Below are positions 1 to 11,522 of a stretch of 64,000 nucleotides of DNA, in pieces; position 1 is the first letter of the stretch, and each line of letters opens with the position of its first letter. This stretch comes from Hybos culiciformis (Eukaryota; Arthropoda; Insecta; Diptera; Hybotidae), in NCBI GenBank assembly GCA_964007475.1, contig OZ023275.1, forward strand, positions 21,059,829 to 21,123,828, written 5' to 3'. Made by a program: the position numbers and the translations under genes. Under the pieces are notes generated by a model. It made no database searches, was not told the DNA's origin, and was given only the letters and a program-made list of their open reading frames with translations.

Positions 1-37
1 TTTGAGTGTCAATTTTTACACTTGTACTAATGTATCT

Positions 38-147
38 GATTCTTTTACCTCTCTCTCGTTGTTTTACACTCGCTTGGAAACAAAAAATTCCCTCAAAGAA
101 ATTTCGTTGCAAGCGGTATGAAACAACGAGAGAGAGGTAAAAGAATC
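38..147. repeat. 110-bp near-complete palindrome (foldback element)
   Basis: Positions 38-64 and 121-147 are perfect 27-bp inverted repeats, starting GATTCTTTTACCTC. Inside them, shorter arms at 65-67/116-118, 71-76/110-115 and 77-80/102-105 also pair, so almost the whole segment folds on itself. It lies in the intron just upstream of the first TEX2 exon of the window. It could be a small foldback MITE; I see no clear target duplication. Confidence 0.7.
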
Positions 148-269
148 GAATGCAATATTAATCAAAAAGGATATTAATTCTTTTGATATTTGTTGTAAAA
201 TGCCATTGTAAAGATTGTTTTTATTTCTTACTGAAATATTGTTACCTTAATTTTTATTTTTCTTTCTAG

Positions 270-1721
270 GGTTGGATGCACGAAATCAATAGTTATGATC
301 CTAGCAATCATCACATTCCAAGTGTACCAATATATTTACAATTAGAGGGTTCGAAGTTAACTTTATCAAATACTACGGCTAGAATTTCAAAACGTTTAAT
401 GTGGAGTGAGAAAAAAATTGATAAAAATAATACTACATTTACGTACCACCGTTGTTTTGATTTGACTGGATGCCGAATTGATATGCTACCGAAAGGATTA
501 GCTAGAAAAAGGTTTACATTTATTTATTTGATAATATAGAAGACTCTTTTTACTTCTTACCTACTCCCGAACTTTTGGGTTCTTGTGGAATAAATTAAAC
601 TTTAACCATGTTTATAGTTCAATAGCCATAGCGTACTTCTACCCTAAATGCATTCAATTCCGAATTCAATTACCAGGGACAAAAATACCTTTTAATAATC
701 AATTTTGTATAAAGATAACAACTAACAATTTAAATTATAATTTTTGTCCTTAATATTTTCATTTAATCAAAATTTTAGATATTTCAATCGGAAATATCCA
801 ATGCAATTAATAATTAAAAGCAGTACTAAAAAACATCACCACAAAAAAAAAATTAATGAACAAGAAGCGCCTTCTAGCAAAACATTGAAAAATGAAATCC
901 ATTCAAACGAAGAGACTAATTTAAATATAGATAATAATTTGCTTAATGATAATGATCGAAAAAGTTTGGATATTGGATCAAAATTATTAGAATTAGATGT
1001 AAGTTTCTGTTGTTTTTCTACCAATCAATAAGTAAGCTTACATTTCTCATCTACTATTTTAGGTATGCTTGCTTAAAAAGAAACATCTTTTCTACAGATA
1101 TTAAGATATATTATTAATTAATAGATATTTTGTAGATTTATAAATTATCTACACATCGATATTTTGAAGATGTACAAGTATTAAGTTTAACTTTGAGGTT
1201 TATATAAAAAGAAAGTGAAAAACCTTTTAAGTTAGTTTTTTAATTTTTAAAATAATGCTATTAGCTATATAGTCAATTTTAACTATAAAAGTTTATTCAT
1301 TATCCCGAAATTTCTTTTTATTGTAGAGTTTTTTCGTAAAAATTTTGGATACTCATATGTACTATTTTGGTATTACCTTTGTATGTAAAATAACTATTTT
1401 TTTAATATTCCAAAAATGATTTTTTTGAATTTCGATTACAAAAACATTGTTATAACTTGTTTGTAAATTATGAAATTATTATAGGTACACAAAATTGATA
1501 ATAAACCAAAACCCTCATTAAAAGAGGGAGGGCCTTCGAGTGATGAAACAAGAATATTATTTTTTGCTCGTTGTGATCGTGAAAAAGAAGATTGGTATCG
1601 TCGGTTTAAGGCTGCAAGCGAAGGTATGATACTAGATGAGAAACCAAAACTAGTTGATTTTGATTTTATATTAGACGAGGACATTGATGGAAAGGGCAGA
1701 TCAGATTCTTTGGAAATTGAG
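270..1721 (+). other. TEX2: Split PH domain of TEX2 (exons 1-3)
   Basis: Exon 1 opens with GGT TGG ATG directly after the acceptor AG at 268-269, so the upstream exon must end in phase 0. Exon 1 carries the early PH strands (VPIYLQLEG, then LTGCRIDMLPKGLARKR) and exon 3 carries the C-terminal helix (DREKEDWYRRFKAAS). Between them, exon 2 encodes KYPMQLIIKSS followed by about 60 residues of Lys/His/Asn/Ser/Asp-rich sequence that looks like an unstructured loop. Exon 3 ends in an acidic segment (DFILDEDIDGKG), which leads into the linker of exon 4. Confidence 0.8.
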
Positions 1722-4700
1722 GTAAGTTTCATCTTTCTTACCATATTGAAATCAGGGCTGAATATGAAAATGACTTATTTCATTGTTGAAATAAAATTTT
1801 ACAGTTTTAAAAAATGTAAATAAAAGTATAATTTTATGATTTTAGGATAATTTTAATTATTCACAATCGGTATCAAGTTCAAAGAATGTGCCAAAGGAAA
1901 AAAATTTGAATAGTAACAATAAAGATAGTAATTTGAGTGATGATAGTGAAGGCTTTGAACAAATAAGTCTAAAACGCGAAGCCAGTCCAGTAACTGAAGT
2001 TGGAAACACTGGCTTTGTTATATGTGCTTCTTCATTTAGGAATCCACCTGAGTACATTAGGTTTATGTCCAGATATTTGGTAAGTTTATTTTTAGTATAA
2101 GAAAAGAAAAAATTTCTATTTAAACATAATTGCAACTTTTTAACCCACAATTTCACAACACAAGTGTACTGAAAATCAACGGGTTCAGAAATACAGAAAT
2201 ATTCTTACAATTCGCTTCACTGTTATTGCCAACATTTGCATCATATAGAAAAGAAATAAATATTTTTTTTACTATTTATCGATTGTTTTATTATTTAATA
2301 TAAATTTATGTATTTTTTTTTTAGAATAAAAGACAAAAGTCACATGAGGATGAATTATGGAAAGGAATTGATCAACAAAGATTTTTAGGACCTTTTGGCT
2401 CAGAAATATGGGCTAATGTTTTTATAGGAAGAATATTATTTAGTTGCTTAACAGAAAAAATTTTACTAGAAAAAATTCAAGATTTTTTACAAAAGAAGTT
2501 AAGTGCAATTAAGGTAAATAATATTTTTTATCTTCGATGATTATTAAATTAATTTTATAATAATAATTATAATACTATCTTACTATTCGAAACGAAACTT
2601 ATTTCGAGACGAAGACAGAAGATAGTTTTATTATCATTCAAATGATTCGGGTATTTTCATCCGGTGTTATGAGAACAAAAATTTGTATAAAATTTGTTAT
2701 CTGCTATCTGTGTTTTTCATATTATCAATAATAGTAACTACCTATTTATATAATTTTTTATGATCTTCTGTAAAGGCTCATGATTAAGCACCGGCTAAAG
2801 AGAAATCTTCTTTGACTCCAGCAATCGAGTCAGACAACCATTTCTATTTTAAACTTTGCAATTCTCTGTTAAAGTTTGATGCAATGATCGTCAGTGATGT
2901 AGGAGTTTATTCTGGATTTGGCTTGGCTTTGTTTGAAAGTGGAGTGAATTTTTTTTATCCTGAAAAAAGAATATTCTCAGGTCAAGCCACAGAGAAAAAC
3001 CTAATAAAAGACTAATGGTTAAGCAAATTATTTCCCAGGGGTGTATGTTTTGTGGGTAGAAAGAATTTCTCCCGTCTATTTTTTTAACTTAATTACAAAA
3101 ACTTTTTTAAACGCTGTAAAAATTACAAGCTCATGCATTGCGTAGCACGGGTATGTGTAACTAGTAGTTTGCTGTACGCATATTTACGGACATCTTTTTT
3201 AAATAAATTTTTGATAAAAAAAATGTAGTAATTTTAACAATTCCAAATAATTAAATAAAATTATAATCATTAATAAATTTAAAATTTTCTTTTAACAGTT
3301 ACCTGGTTTTATGGAAGACGTTTCTATTGAAAATATACATTTAGGAGAAAGTCCGCCACTAATTCATCGGTTTTCTCAGGTTTGTCGAAACTTTTTTCTA
3401 AACAACTTAGGTACATAATATAAAAACTTCTCTATATAAAAAACTAAACTTTGAAATGTTTTTTGTCAAATGACTCATTCACTCAACCAAAATAATAGTT
3501 TGAATGAAAAAAATTGTGTATAACTTAAAAATTTTATATTATGATGCATAATGAATATTTTTGTAAACTGAAGTACCTAAAATTTACAATAAAAGTTAAA
3601 AGCATCATTAAAAGCATCAGCAAAAGAATGGCGGTTTAGCTATATTGATAGTGAAAATTCTAAAGACTTGATATATAAATAAAAACTAAAAGCTTTCAAA
3701 ATGAACAATTATGAATAAAACAACATTTAAACAATAAAACTAAAATATTTATTCAAATTCACAAATTTAATGAGTGTTATTACTAATCTATTTACATTTT
3801 ACCTTTTGGGTAATCCAAATTAACTTGATTATTTTTTTCATGCTATCTTTATTTTTTTCGACTGCATGCAATATTTTTGCCGTCGCTGTAGAAAAAAAGA
3901 TTTTCTACAGAGTAATTATAAAAATATTAATAATTATTTATACTTACATGCAGTGATGGATTTACGAATAGGCACACTAGGCTTGAGCCTAGGGCGGCAA
4001 AATTTAATGTGCGGCAAAATTTAATGTGCGGCAAAATTAAATAAAAAAAATTTTCGGACTTCAAAATAGTATAAAACTATTTAGAATCGGTTAAGGCTAA
4101 GAGCTCAAAATCTCCTCAAACTAATTTTAATGTCATGTTGAAGTTAAATGTATTTTTTTTAATGTGTTTTTTTTCCTATATTTTTTTAATTTTTTTTATC
4201 GGTTAAGGCTAAGAGCTCAAAATCTCCTCAAACTAATTTTAATGTCATGTTGAAGTTAAATGTATTTTTTTTAATGTGTTTTTTTTCCGATATTTTTTTA
4301 ATAGTGCCTAAAGGCGGCAAATTTGTAAATCCGCCCCTGCTTACATGTATAAAAAAAAAGATTTTAAAAAATTTGACTTTTGTATGAAGAACTTATTCGA
4401 CATTGATGCATAAAAAAAAATTAACGTTCCGTCTTTTATGTAGAGATGTCAGTGAAATAAAAAAAAATACTTTAAAAAACGATGATATTTTATTAACTTT
4501 TCAAAAAATAATGTTGATTTTAAAATAACTTGTTTTAACTTTACAAATTTTAGCCAATTTCAAATGAGAGAGGAGTTTGGATAGATGCTGATGTGACTTA
4601 TGAAGGTGATTAATATACAAACATAAAATGTTTAATAAATATTTTAAGTAGGTGCCTAACTAATCTAACTAATACAATAACCACTCCATCATCATGGAAT

Positions 4701-6598
4701 AAAACTTCGTATTGTAAGCATGTATGCAAAATCACTTTTTTTTAGTTTTATGATAATGTCAAAAATATATAAAAAGTTTGAACCACTTTCCCTTATCCGA
4801 TTGACGATTTCCAATAATTTTTGGATCACAACTCCACTGTAATTGAATAAAATTAATTAAGTCAATTTTATATGGTGCAAATCTAACACATTTTTCGTTG
4901 ACTACCCATTAGGGGCTGATTGCATGCATTCGAAAGCTAATTGCTCAAGCGTTTTCCGTAAGAAGACTAAAAAGAGTTAAATAAAATAATATTATAAAAA
5001 AAAGACTTTATAAATTACATTTCACTTGAAAGGAAAAAATAATTTTTCTTTAGGTAGTATGTTGAATTCATGTTGAGTTCGATTTTTGTCTGATTATTGT
5101 AGAGGTGGTGGACTACATTATTCACTGCGTGATCGAGAAAGAGTGAATATTTATATATAAAAATAATTATAACATTTCATGACTAAAAACATGTAAGACT
5201 GTTTCAAAAAGATTTTCATTTCCTGTTAAATGTTTTGTTTTAATCGATTATATTTTCTAAATATTTCAGGATTGATGCATATGACGATAACAACAAAATT
5301 AAATTTATTACGCTTAAAACGAGGGCATCATTACAACAGACCGTCCTCAATAGTATTAAACGATGATACTGTTATTCAAGATTTTAGTTCCAATTTATCG
5401 TCAACTGAAAATCCAGGCTCCGAGAAAAAAAATAGTTCAGAAAAAATTGAGGATTCTCAAATTGTATTCAAAAATCATAATGATTTAGATGAGTCATTAT
5501 TAATAAATGCAGCTATTTTTGATAGCGATGCTGAAAGCAGTGGAGCATCAGAATCCGAATCAAGTAGTCCAACTCATACTTCTGTTTATTATGGTACTGC
5601 AACTGCTGAAATATCTGAGTAAGAAACTGTCTAGATTCCTTTAAAAAAAATCAGATATTTATTAAAAAAAGTCAGATATTAATTAAAAAAAATCAGATAT
5701 TAATTAAAAAAATATTTTTATCGAGAATTTAGAATTTAATAATGTGCTTATTTATTTCATTCATAATTCATAATAATCCACGATTAATATTGGAACACAA
5801 AATGTAGTAATTTGATGTTGTTTGAATATCGTATAACCAGTACGCATATAAATTATTAAAGCATATATATAATATTTACTGTGTACTGTTTTCTACTCTC
5901 AAAGCTATATGAGAACTTGAATTAAGAGCATTAGTTTGATGTATAGCGTTTGAATAGCAGAAAATATAGCTTTGAAGATTTTACAATAGCTTGTGATTAT
6001 AAAGTTCTAGCTCTCATTTTATCTTATAATGTTACTCATTTATTTAAAATATATAAAAATGAAACAATATATTTTTTTTTGTAAACATAGCTTACAAGCA
6101 CCGGGAAGCAGTCGAAAGCTCCTCCGAATCGTCGATCGCATCACTGATTCAAAATTGTTTCAATCTGCAACTGAATTATCATATGTTCAACGTGCTATGG
6201 AAAATATGAGCACAAAGTTGGCTTTGAGAGTTGATTTAAGGGGATTAGTGTCTAGAGTTGTTATAAACATCCCTCCACCATCTACCGATAGAATTTGGAT
6301 CTCGTAAGTTTTTCATATTTCAATTTGTTTTTTATTTCTACTTTTATTTTAATATGACTTTTATAAGTTGACAAACATAATTTTTTTAAATCATCTATTT
6401 TCTTGAAGATTTCGAGGACCTCCTCGGTTGTGGATTACAGCAAAGCCCGCTGTTGGTGAGCATCAATTTGACTGGAGTATTATTACGAATGTGATAGAAA
6501 ATAAGCTTTATGATGAAGTCTGTAAATATTTAGTGTATCCAAATATGATCGATATTATTCTACCGTTTTTGGGTGAATCCACTTATAAAGAAAATTAA
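270..6598 (+). CDS. TEX2: TEX2-like SMP-domain lipid-transfer protein, C-terminal 668 residues
   Basis: Ten exons joined by GT...AG introns that keep one reading frame: 270-511, 779-998, 1485-1721, 1846-2079, 2325-2513, 3299-3379, 4554-4605, 5270-5618, 6091-6303, 6409-6598 (stop TAA 6596-6598). The family has N-terminal membrane segments, a PH domain and a lipid-binding SMP domain, and acts at ER contact sites with endolysosomes and other membranes. Here exons 1-3 give the PH part (start GWMHEINSYDP; end LFFARCDREKEDWYRRF). Exons 5-10 give the SMP part (WANVFIGRILF, LPGFMEDVSI, RLWITAKP, YPNMIDIILPF). These segments match what I know of animal TEX2. The 5' exons with the membrane segments lie outside the window. 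Two low-complexity inserts are present: a basic/Asn-rich stretch splitting the PH domain (exon 2) and an acidic Ser-rich stretch in the SMP domain (exon 8). The exact isoform is not certain. Confidence 0.93.
3951..4339. mobile_element. Non-autonomous hAT element in a TEX2 intron, 8-bp target duplication
   Basis: The element begins CAGTGATGGATTTAC and ends with the reverse complement of CAGGGGCGGATTTAC (12 of 15 match). It is flanked on both sides by the exact 8-bp repeat CTTACATG (3943-3950 and 4340-4347). CAG termini with 8-bp duplications are the mark of hAT transposons. There is no coding capacity. It contains a 17-bp unit GCGGCAAAATTTAATGT repeated about three times at 3993-4040, plus a larger internal duplication. 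It sits between the exons at 3299-3379 and 4554-4605, in transcribed DNA. Confidence 0.88.
4087..4303. repeat. 112-bp tandem duplication inside the hAT element
   Basis: Two copies, 4087-4198 and 4199-4303, each starting TCGGTTAAGGCTAAGAGC, differ by about one substitution plus a little poly-T length. Such near-identity means the duplication is recent or was present in the mobilised copy. Confidence 0.85.
5640..5716. repeat. 22-bp A-rich tandem repeat, about three copies
   Basis: A unit like AAAAAAATCAGATATTAATT is repeated three times just after the donor site of the 5270-5618 exon. It is simple intronic tandem DNA. Confidence 0.6.
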
Positions 6599-6630
6599 CA
6601 TTGGTTATATATTAAATAATAAAAAATTAT

Positions 6631-6636
6631 AATAAA
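6631..6636 (+). terminator. Candidate polyadenylation signal of TEX2
   Basis: AATAAA lies 33 bases after the TEX2 stop codon. The AT-rich background makes the hexamer common by chance, so its use is an inference from position only. Confidence 0.45.
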
Positions 6637-8704
6637 TATACCAAAGCACTTTTTATCCAAAATACATTGTTTTTTAATATATTTATCGAATAAGAAAACA
6701 AAAGAAAATACGATATAAACAACACAATGTTTTGTTATTATTCTTATAAAAAGTTCTTTAATTACGTTTGCATTATAGTAGATAAATAGATAGATAGATT
6801 GATTGATTATGTATTTCTTTTCTCTTTTAAATGAAACTATAATTTTGATATTTTGCCTTGCTTCACCTTTAACAAAGAAAATATAAAGAATAAAAAGAAA
6901 ACGCCAAAATAAAAAAAAATGTCGACGAGCTTAACATGTTTTCTTTTTTTTTTGTGTGCATTTTGGGCTTGAAACGCGTTCGCAAAATATAATTTGGGAT
7001 TTAAACGTGTCATCAAAATGTAAAATAAAACGGATTGAATATAGTTATAAAAATTTCGTTATTTTAATCTTTAGTGCAAGTGCAATACGTCCTTTTTATA
7101 TCAGTTTTTTTTTCAAATGGAAAAAAAAATTATAATAAAAATTTAAAAAAATAATATTTAAAGCATAGATATCACGTTATAAGCTAGCAAATTGTCTTTT
7201 TGTGAAAATTCATTCAAAGTAAAGATGAGCAACAATTAGAGCTACAAACAGAAAATATTACTGCAAGCTGCAATCATTAACGAATATTATCAATAATATT
7301 ATTCAAATTGAATAATTTAAATAATTTTAGCACAGGATAGTTCTGTTTTGAACTAAAAAACAATTGCTTCCGATAATTTTAAAAGGTTTAATGAAATTCG
7401 TTGAAAATTGTTAAATTGATAAAGTGTATAGGCATAGGGCATATGATTATATAATATTGATATACGATATTAAAGGAAATTAAAAAAAATATACTTATTT
7501 AGATTTAAACTATATATTTTAAATCGAAATGTTGATAACAGGTTTAATACTCCATTTATAAGGTACTGTTATATTTTTTTCACTGTGTCTTTTACTATAC
7601 TGACTTACGCTGGGGCTGTTGTCAAGCAAAAATATCAAAGTTTTCAACAAATTAAAAAACACATACATTATACATTTAGAATTGACGTCTTTTATTTTAT
7701 TTTATATTTATGATTTAAATTAAGTTAAAAAAAATTAAGCTATTTTGTTTTTAGCTTGTATTTTTACGAAACTGAGATCAGAAATGTACAAAATGCTTGA
7801 GTTATCCCCATTCTCCCATCCTAAAAAATGAACATACATAAATAAAATACATTACGTATCTACGTTTTATAAAAAAAAAAACACTACATCAAAATTTACC
7901 TTGTGATAAAAATATACATAATTTATTATAAAATTATTTAACATTATAGGTCATCATACCTAATACCAATCTAGGATAACAACACTAACTATTATTTACA
8001 GATATTGAGAAAGTGTGTCACAGCACGTGCCATTCGACACACGCCAGATTATGTTACAGTGATTTAAAGAATAAATTTCACTTAATTTTTGAAAATGACA
8101 ACTTTATTTTATATTTTATTTAAATATCAACCATTTTTTACATAATATTACCTACAAGTTAAAAAAAAATTTTTTTAAGCGGTATTACAGCAGCACTTGC
8201 TTTCTGTACCGAATAACATAATTAACTTTTAAACTGACCCAAGAAGCAAAAATAATCAGGCAGACAGAAAATTTTTTCTGCTTTTTTTGTATTTTCAGGT
8301 GGTGAAAAAATTAACAGCCCTGCCTCCGAAAACAAAATTTTAGTTTTGTATTGTAGAGCTAAAACAATTTCAACTGAAATTATTTCTTTATATGCTAGAA
8401 AATAGAACCCTAGCTCCAGGGTGAATGACTGGATTTTTCAAATATTGAGTTTTTTTTGGAAAAAATTGGCCTTGCAAATATTAGTTGAAATTGTAAAATA
8501 AAGGAAGCATTTTATAAAAAAATTAAACGCAGAATTAAAAGTAGCTTTAGGCCAACCAGAAAAAACCATCCTATTTTCCGTTTAGATCCCGAATTTTTTT
8601 AAGCAAAAATATATTTTTTATATACAGAACTTTTTGGCAAAGATACAACTAATGAAAAACTTCACAAACTGTTTTATCGTACTTGGCTTGCTATACCTTA
8701 CTAT
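6637..8704. other. Intergenic, no gene seen
   Basis: AT-rich DNA downstream of TEX2, possibly including part of a longer 3' UTR. I see no exon-like open frame, RNA gene or clear terminal inverted repeat here. Confidence 0.5.
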
Positions 8705-8710
8705 TTAAAT

Positions 8711-8834
8711 ATTATCATTTCCAATTAGAAAATGATTATTTCCAATTTGAAAATTATTATTTCCATTTTGAAAATGATAATTTCCAATTTGAAAATGATT
8801 ATTTCCATTTTGAAAATGATTATTTCCAATTTGA
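8711..8834. repeat. 21-bp minisatellite, about six copies
   Basis: The unit is close to ATTTCCAATTTGAAAATGATT, with AAT and TTT variants alternating so that a 42-bp higher-order period is visible. Because 21 is a multiple of three, the minus strand reads as seven-residue peptide repeats (NGNNHFQ type) within an open frame at 8705-9016. That frame has no splice context or recognisable domain, so I treat the array as non-coding. Confidence 0.8.
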
Positions 8835-9066
8835 AGTTGAAAAGGCATAGTATCGCATACGTTCTCTTCTAATATAAAATAAAATACATAGTAAATAGTA
8901 AAGGGCCAAAAAAAATTAAAATTTAAAAATGTCGATGTTTTTGTCGACATTTTTGAGTCGGTATTTGGACAGTCGACATTTTTGTAATAGATGAAAATTT
9001 CATTTTTGTGTTTCAATTATTATTAAATTTTTTATGCAAAGGAAAATTGACAATCAATTAATAAAT

Positions 9067-9570
9067 TTTAATGCGTTGGGGATCGTTATGTTGTATTTAG
9101 TGCTATAGAATTTAGATCACTAAATGAAGTATTATATGCGTCAATACACATGCAATCATTTAGATGCATCTGCGTATATAATGAAAAAATTTAGATGCAT
9201 CAGCGTTAATAATGAAATCATTTAGATGTTTCGTATTGAATATTACGTAATACCTAAACAAACATAATATCTCTCACAATATTCCAATACAGCCAAATAC
9301 AAAAAAAAATGAGAAAAAATGAGAAGAAAAAATATTCTCTCTTTGCAACTAACTCTCCCCAACGCATTAAAACAGTATATTGGATATGTAAACAAAATTT
9401 GTTATACAACTCGTTCTGTATTTACACAAAAATACATTGACACTTGTCAATTTATATCACTCGACCTTCGGTCTCGTGATATAAGTATTGACTCGTGTCA
9501 ATGTAACAGAACTCTTAATTAATAACAAATTTAGTTTACATATACATAATAAATTAATAATCTACTATTA
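9067..9570 (+). mobile_element. Composite MITE, copy A
   Basis: Two joined modules. Module 1 (9067-9372) has 17-bp perfect inverted ends, TTTTAATGCGTTGGGGA and its complement, and contains subrepeats of about 30 bp around ATTTAGATGCATCTGCG. Module 2 (9373-9570) is an imperfect hairpin whose arms meet at GACC-TTC-GGTC and whose outer ends read GTAAACAAAATTTGTTAT and ATAACAAATTTAGTTTAC. The same junction occurs in two other copies (39087-39622, 40512-41023), so the pair moves as one unit. Copy A lacks about 14 bases of one hairpin arm near 9503. Confidence 0.8.
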
Positions 9571-10486
9571 TTTTAAAGAATTTTCAGTACATCGCATCAA
9601 TACGTTAGTATTCATTAATGTGCTATATATGTATTAAATTATTTTATAAAGTCATAAATTAACCTCTGTTATGTTACATTTACATATCCATGGATAGAGT
9701 GTATCGTGATATGGATTCAATACTCTTGAAATACCAAATTATGAACCATCCCATCCCATTAATGTATGCAGTTATTTTTTTAGAATTCTTTAGTTTCAGG
9801 TATTTCAGTTAACGTTATTATCCTTATGTCGTATTCTATAATTTTCTTAATAGTAAAATGATAAAAATTTTCCACCAGAAACTGAAGATGTAACACGAAA
9901 TATTTAAATCTCGTTATTTGCAATCAATTTAATGGATTTATTTCTGCGTTTCCAAAAACATTAAATTTTAACTTAAATGCCAAGCCTTGATGGAATATTT
10001 TAGTCAAAAGTTAAAATGCTGTGATTGGAAGTGTAGAACTATGTGATCCTCTCAAGTGATTGATTTTTGATGCTCCTTTTTAACGAAGTAAAAAATATGA
10101 ATGTTTAAAAGCAACATTTCTCGTCATAGATGAAGATTCAATTTCTAGATGGAATAAATGACGAACATCTGTCAGGTTTCCAATGCACGAAATTCCAGTT
10201 TAAATTAGGGACTGTTCACATATTACGTAACGCTTTTTTTGCCGTTTGTATATTTGTAACATTTTTCAATCATTGTAGAATATTTGTTATCTGTGAATTC
10301 AGAACGTTTAAATCTTGAAGTTTTAGTAATGAATAACAAGATTTATGTTTTGAAAACAATTGATTTTATGTATATTGACGGGTATTGACGACTTATATAA
10401 TGCAGTTCCACTGTTTGAATTTTTTATTGAAATATAATTTCTTAAAAATAAAAAAATAAATATAATTCACAGAACATGGTTATAAT
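9571..10486. other. Intergenic, no gene seen
   Basis: AT-rich DNA without a supportable exon. A short stretch at 10207-10240 (GGGACTGTTCACATATTACG) resembles the end of a transposon, but no partner end was found. Confidence 0.4.
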
Positions 10487-10648
10487 CAGGGCTGCGGATT
10501 CGGAGTCGGAGTCGTGGAGTCGGAGTCGTGGAGTCGGAGTCGGAGTCGGTAGTAATTTTTGCTTGTTAAGAGTCGGAGTCGGAGGCGACAAAATAAAGCC
10601 GACTCCGACTCCGACTCCGACTCCGACTCCGACTCCGACTCCGACTCC
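10487..10648. repeat. Inverted hexanucleotide repeat, possible truncated hAT end
   Basis: It starts CAGGGCTGCGGATTCGG, then runs of CGGAGT units, a short spacer, and about eight CCGACT units in the opposite sense. The two halves can pair into one long hairpin. The CAGGGCTGCGG start looks like a hAT terminus, but the matching right end and an exact target duplication are missing, so the copy would be truncated. The Pro-Thr and Gly-Val repeats of its open frame are a by-product of the hexamer. Confidence 0.75.
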
Positions 10649-10793
10649 AAAACTATATAATTATATTAAATTCACAAAAGAGTTGGGGGTGAAATTCTGG
10701 AATTCATAGTTCTGGATCTGAAAATATTGTGCTTTCAATTTCCGGATCTAAAAATTACGGATCACAATATTCTGTATGTCAAAAAAAACTTAA

Positions 10794-11518
10794 GGGGGTA
10801 GATGCACTTAGAATTTTTGAAAAACCGATTTTTTTTTTCATTTTCTTAAAGTATGATGTTTCAAGAATATTCTCTGAAAATTTCAAGTCAATCCGATGAA
10901 TAGTTTTCAAGATATTTAGTAATTACTGAAGCAACATTCAACCTCTCGGTCTACTTTTAAAAAACTTTAAACGCGTTTTTATCAAAACTGTGTTTTTCCA
11001 TTCGGTGACCAATATAACTCGAAAACCATTGAGTGGATATTGATGAAATTTTAATATTATCTTTTTGGCATTAAGAACTAGTCTTTAATCGAAGGATATT
11101 GATTTTTGTTAACAATTACTATATTTTTTAAACAATTAACTTTTAACATTTTATCGAAAATCAGAGTCCAAAGTTTCGAATGCCACCATTTTGTAAATTT
11201 TCAACAAAAAAAAAAAAGCTTCGATTAAAGACTGGATTTATTATTAAACTAGAGGTTTCACCTTGGTTTTTCGAACTCAGATGATCCAGAAGGCTGTTGT
11301 GATGGTCACCGCGAAGTACTACTCGCGGGAGACGATCCAACCGATATGGCGATATTTTAATACATAATATGTATTTTTTTTTTTTTTTTTCATAAATGTT
11401 AAGTTAAAGCATTGTATAAAAACTCTGTATAATTTATTTTGTAAAATAAACTTAATTACTGTAAAAATAAATTTTTTAAAATATGCCCTTTTTTACGCTT
11501 CTGAGTGCATCTACCCCC
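10794..11518. mobile_element. TTAA-flanked transposon remnant with GGGGGTAGATGCACT ends
   Basis: Perfect 15-bp inverted ends, GGGGGTAGATGCACT, continue with 4 of the next 5 bases matching. They are flanked by TTAA at 10790-10793 and 11519-11522. TTAA targets are used by the piggyBac and Kolobok superfamilies; the G-run ends do not decide between them. The interior has an inverted repeat (about 11091-11106 and 11219-11235, core AGTCTTTAATCGAAG) and a less AT-rich patch at 11275-11350, with no intact transposase. Confidence 0.8.
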
Positions 11519-11522
11519 TTAA

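Larger units (their letters stand above)
1990..6595 (+). other. TEX2: SMP lipid-binding domain of TEX2 (exons 4-10)
   Basis: The SMP domain starts near the end of exon 4 (EYIRFMSRYL) and runs through FGSEIWANVFIGRILF (exon 5), LPGFMEDVSIENIHLGE (exon 6), GVWIDADVTYEG (exons 7-8), SKLFQSATELSYVQRAMENM and LRVDLRGLVSRVVINIPPP (exon 9), and WISFRGPPRLWITAKPAVGE to VYPNMIDIILPFLGES (exon 10). Exon 8 inserts about 100 residues rich in Ser, Asp, Glu and Asn between two SMP strands, including SDAESSGASESESSS. SMP domains form a hydrophobic tube for lipids; the insert is probably a surface loop (inference). Confidence 0.8.

Noticed and set aside
744..1031. Treating the long frames over TEX2 exons as separate small proteins
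   Set aside because: They are single exons (779-998 and others) read through into introns; the spliced frame is continuous with TEX2.
2812..3015. 67-codon open frame in the TEX2 intron
   Set aside because: No splice sites fitting the TEX2 phases, and the flanking exons already join in frame without it.
8260..8560. Weak similarity to 50620-50680 (TTTTTCAAAT ... AAACGCAGAA)
   Set aside because: The shared stretches are short and AT-rich; I cannot show by eye that they form a repeat family.
10207..10240. GGGACTGTTCACATATTACG as a transposon end
   Set aside because: It resembles known repeat termini, but no partner end or target duplication was found.
10476..10709. Frame with Pro-Thr and Gly-Val repeats
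   Set aside because: Translation of the hexanucleotide array; no flanking coding support.
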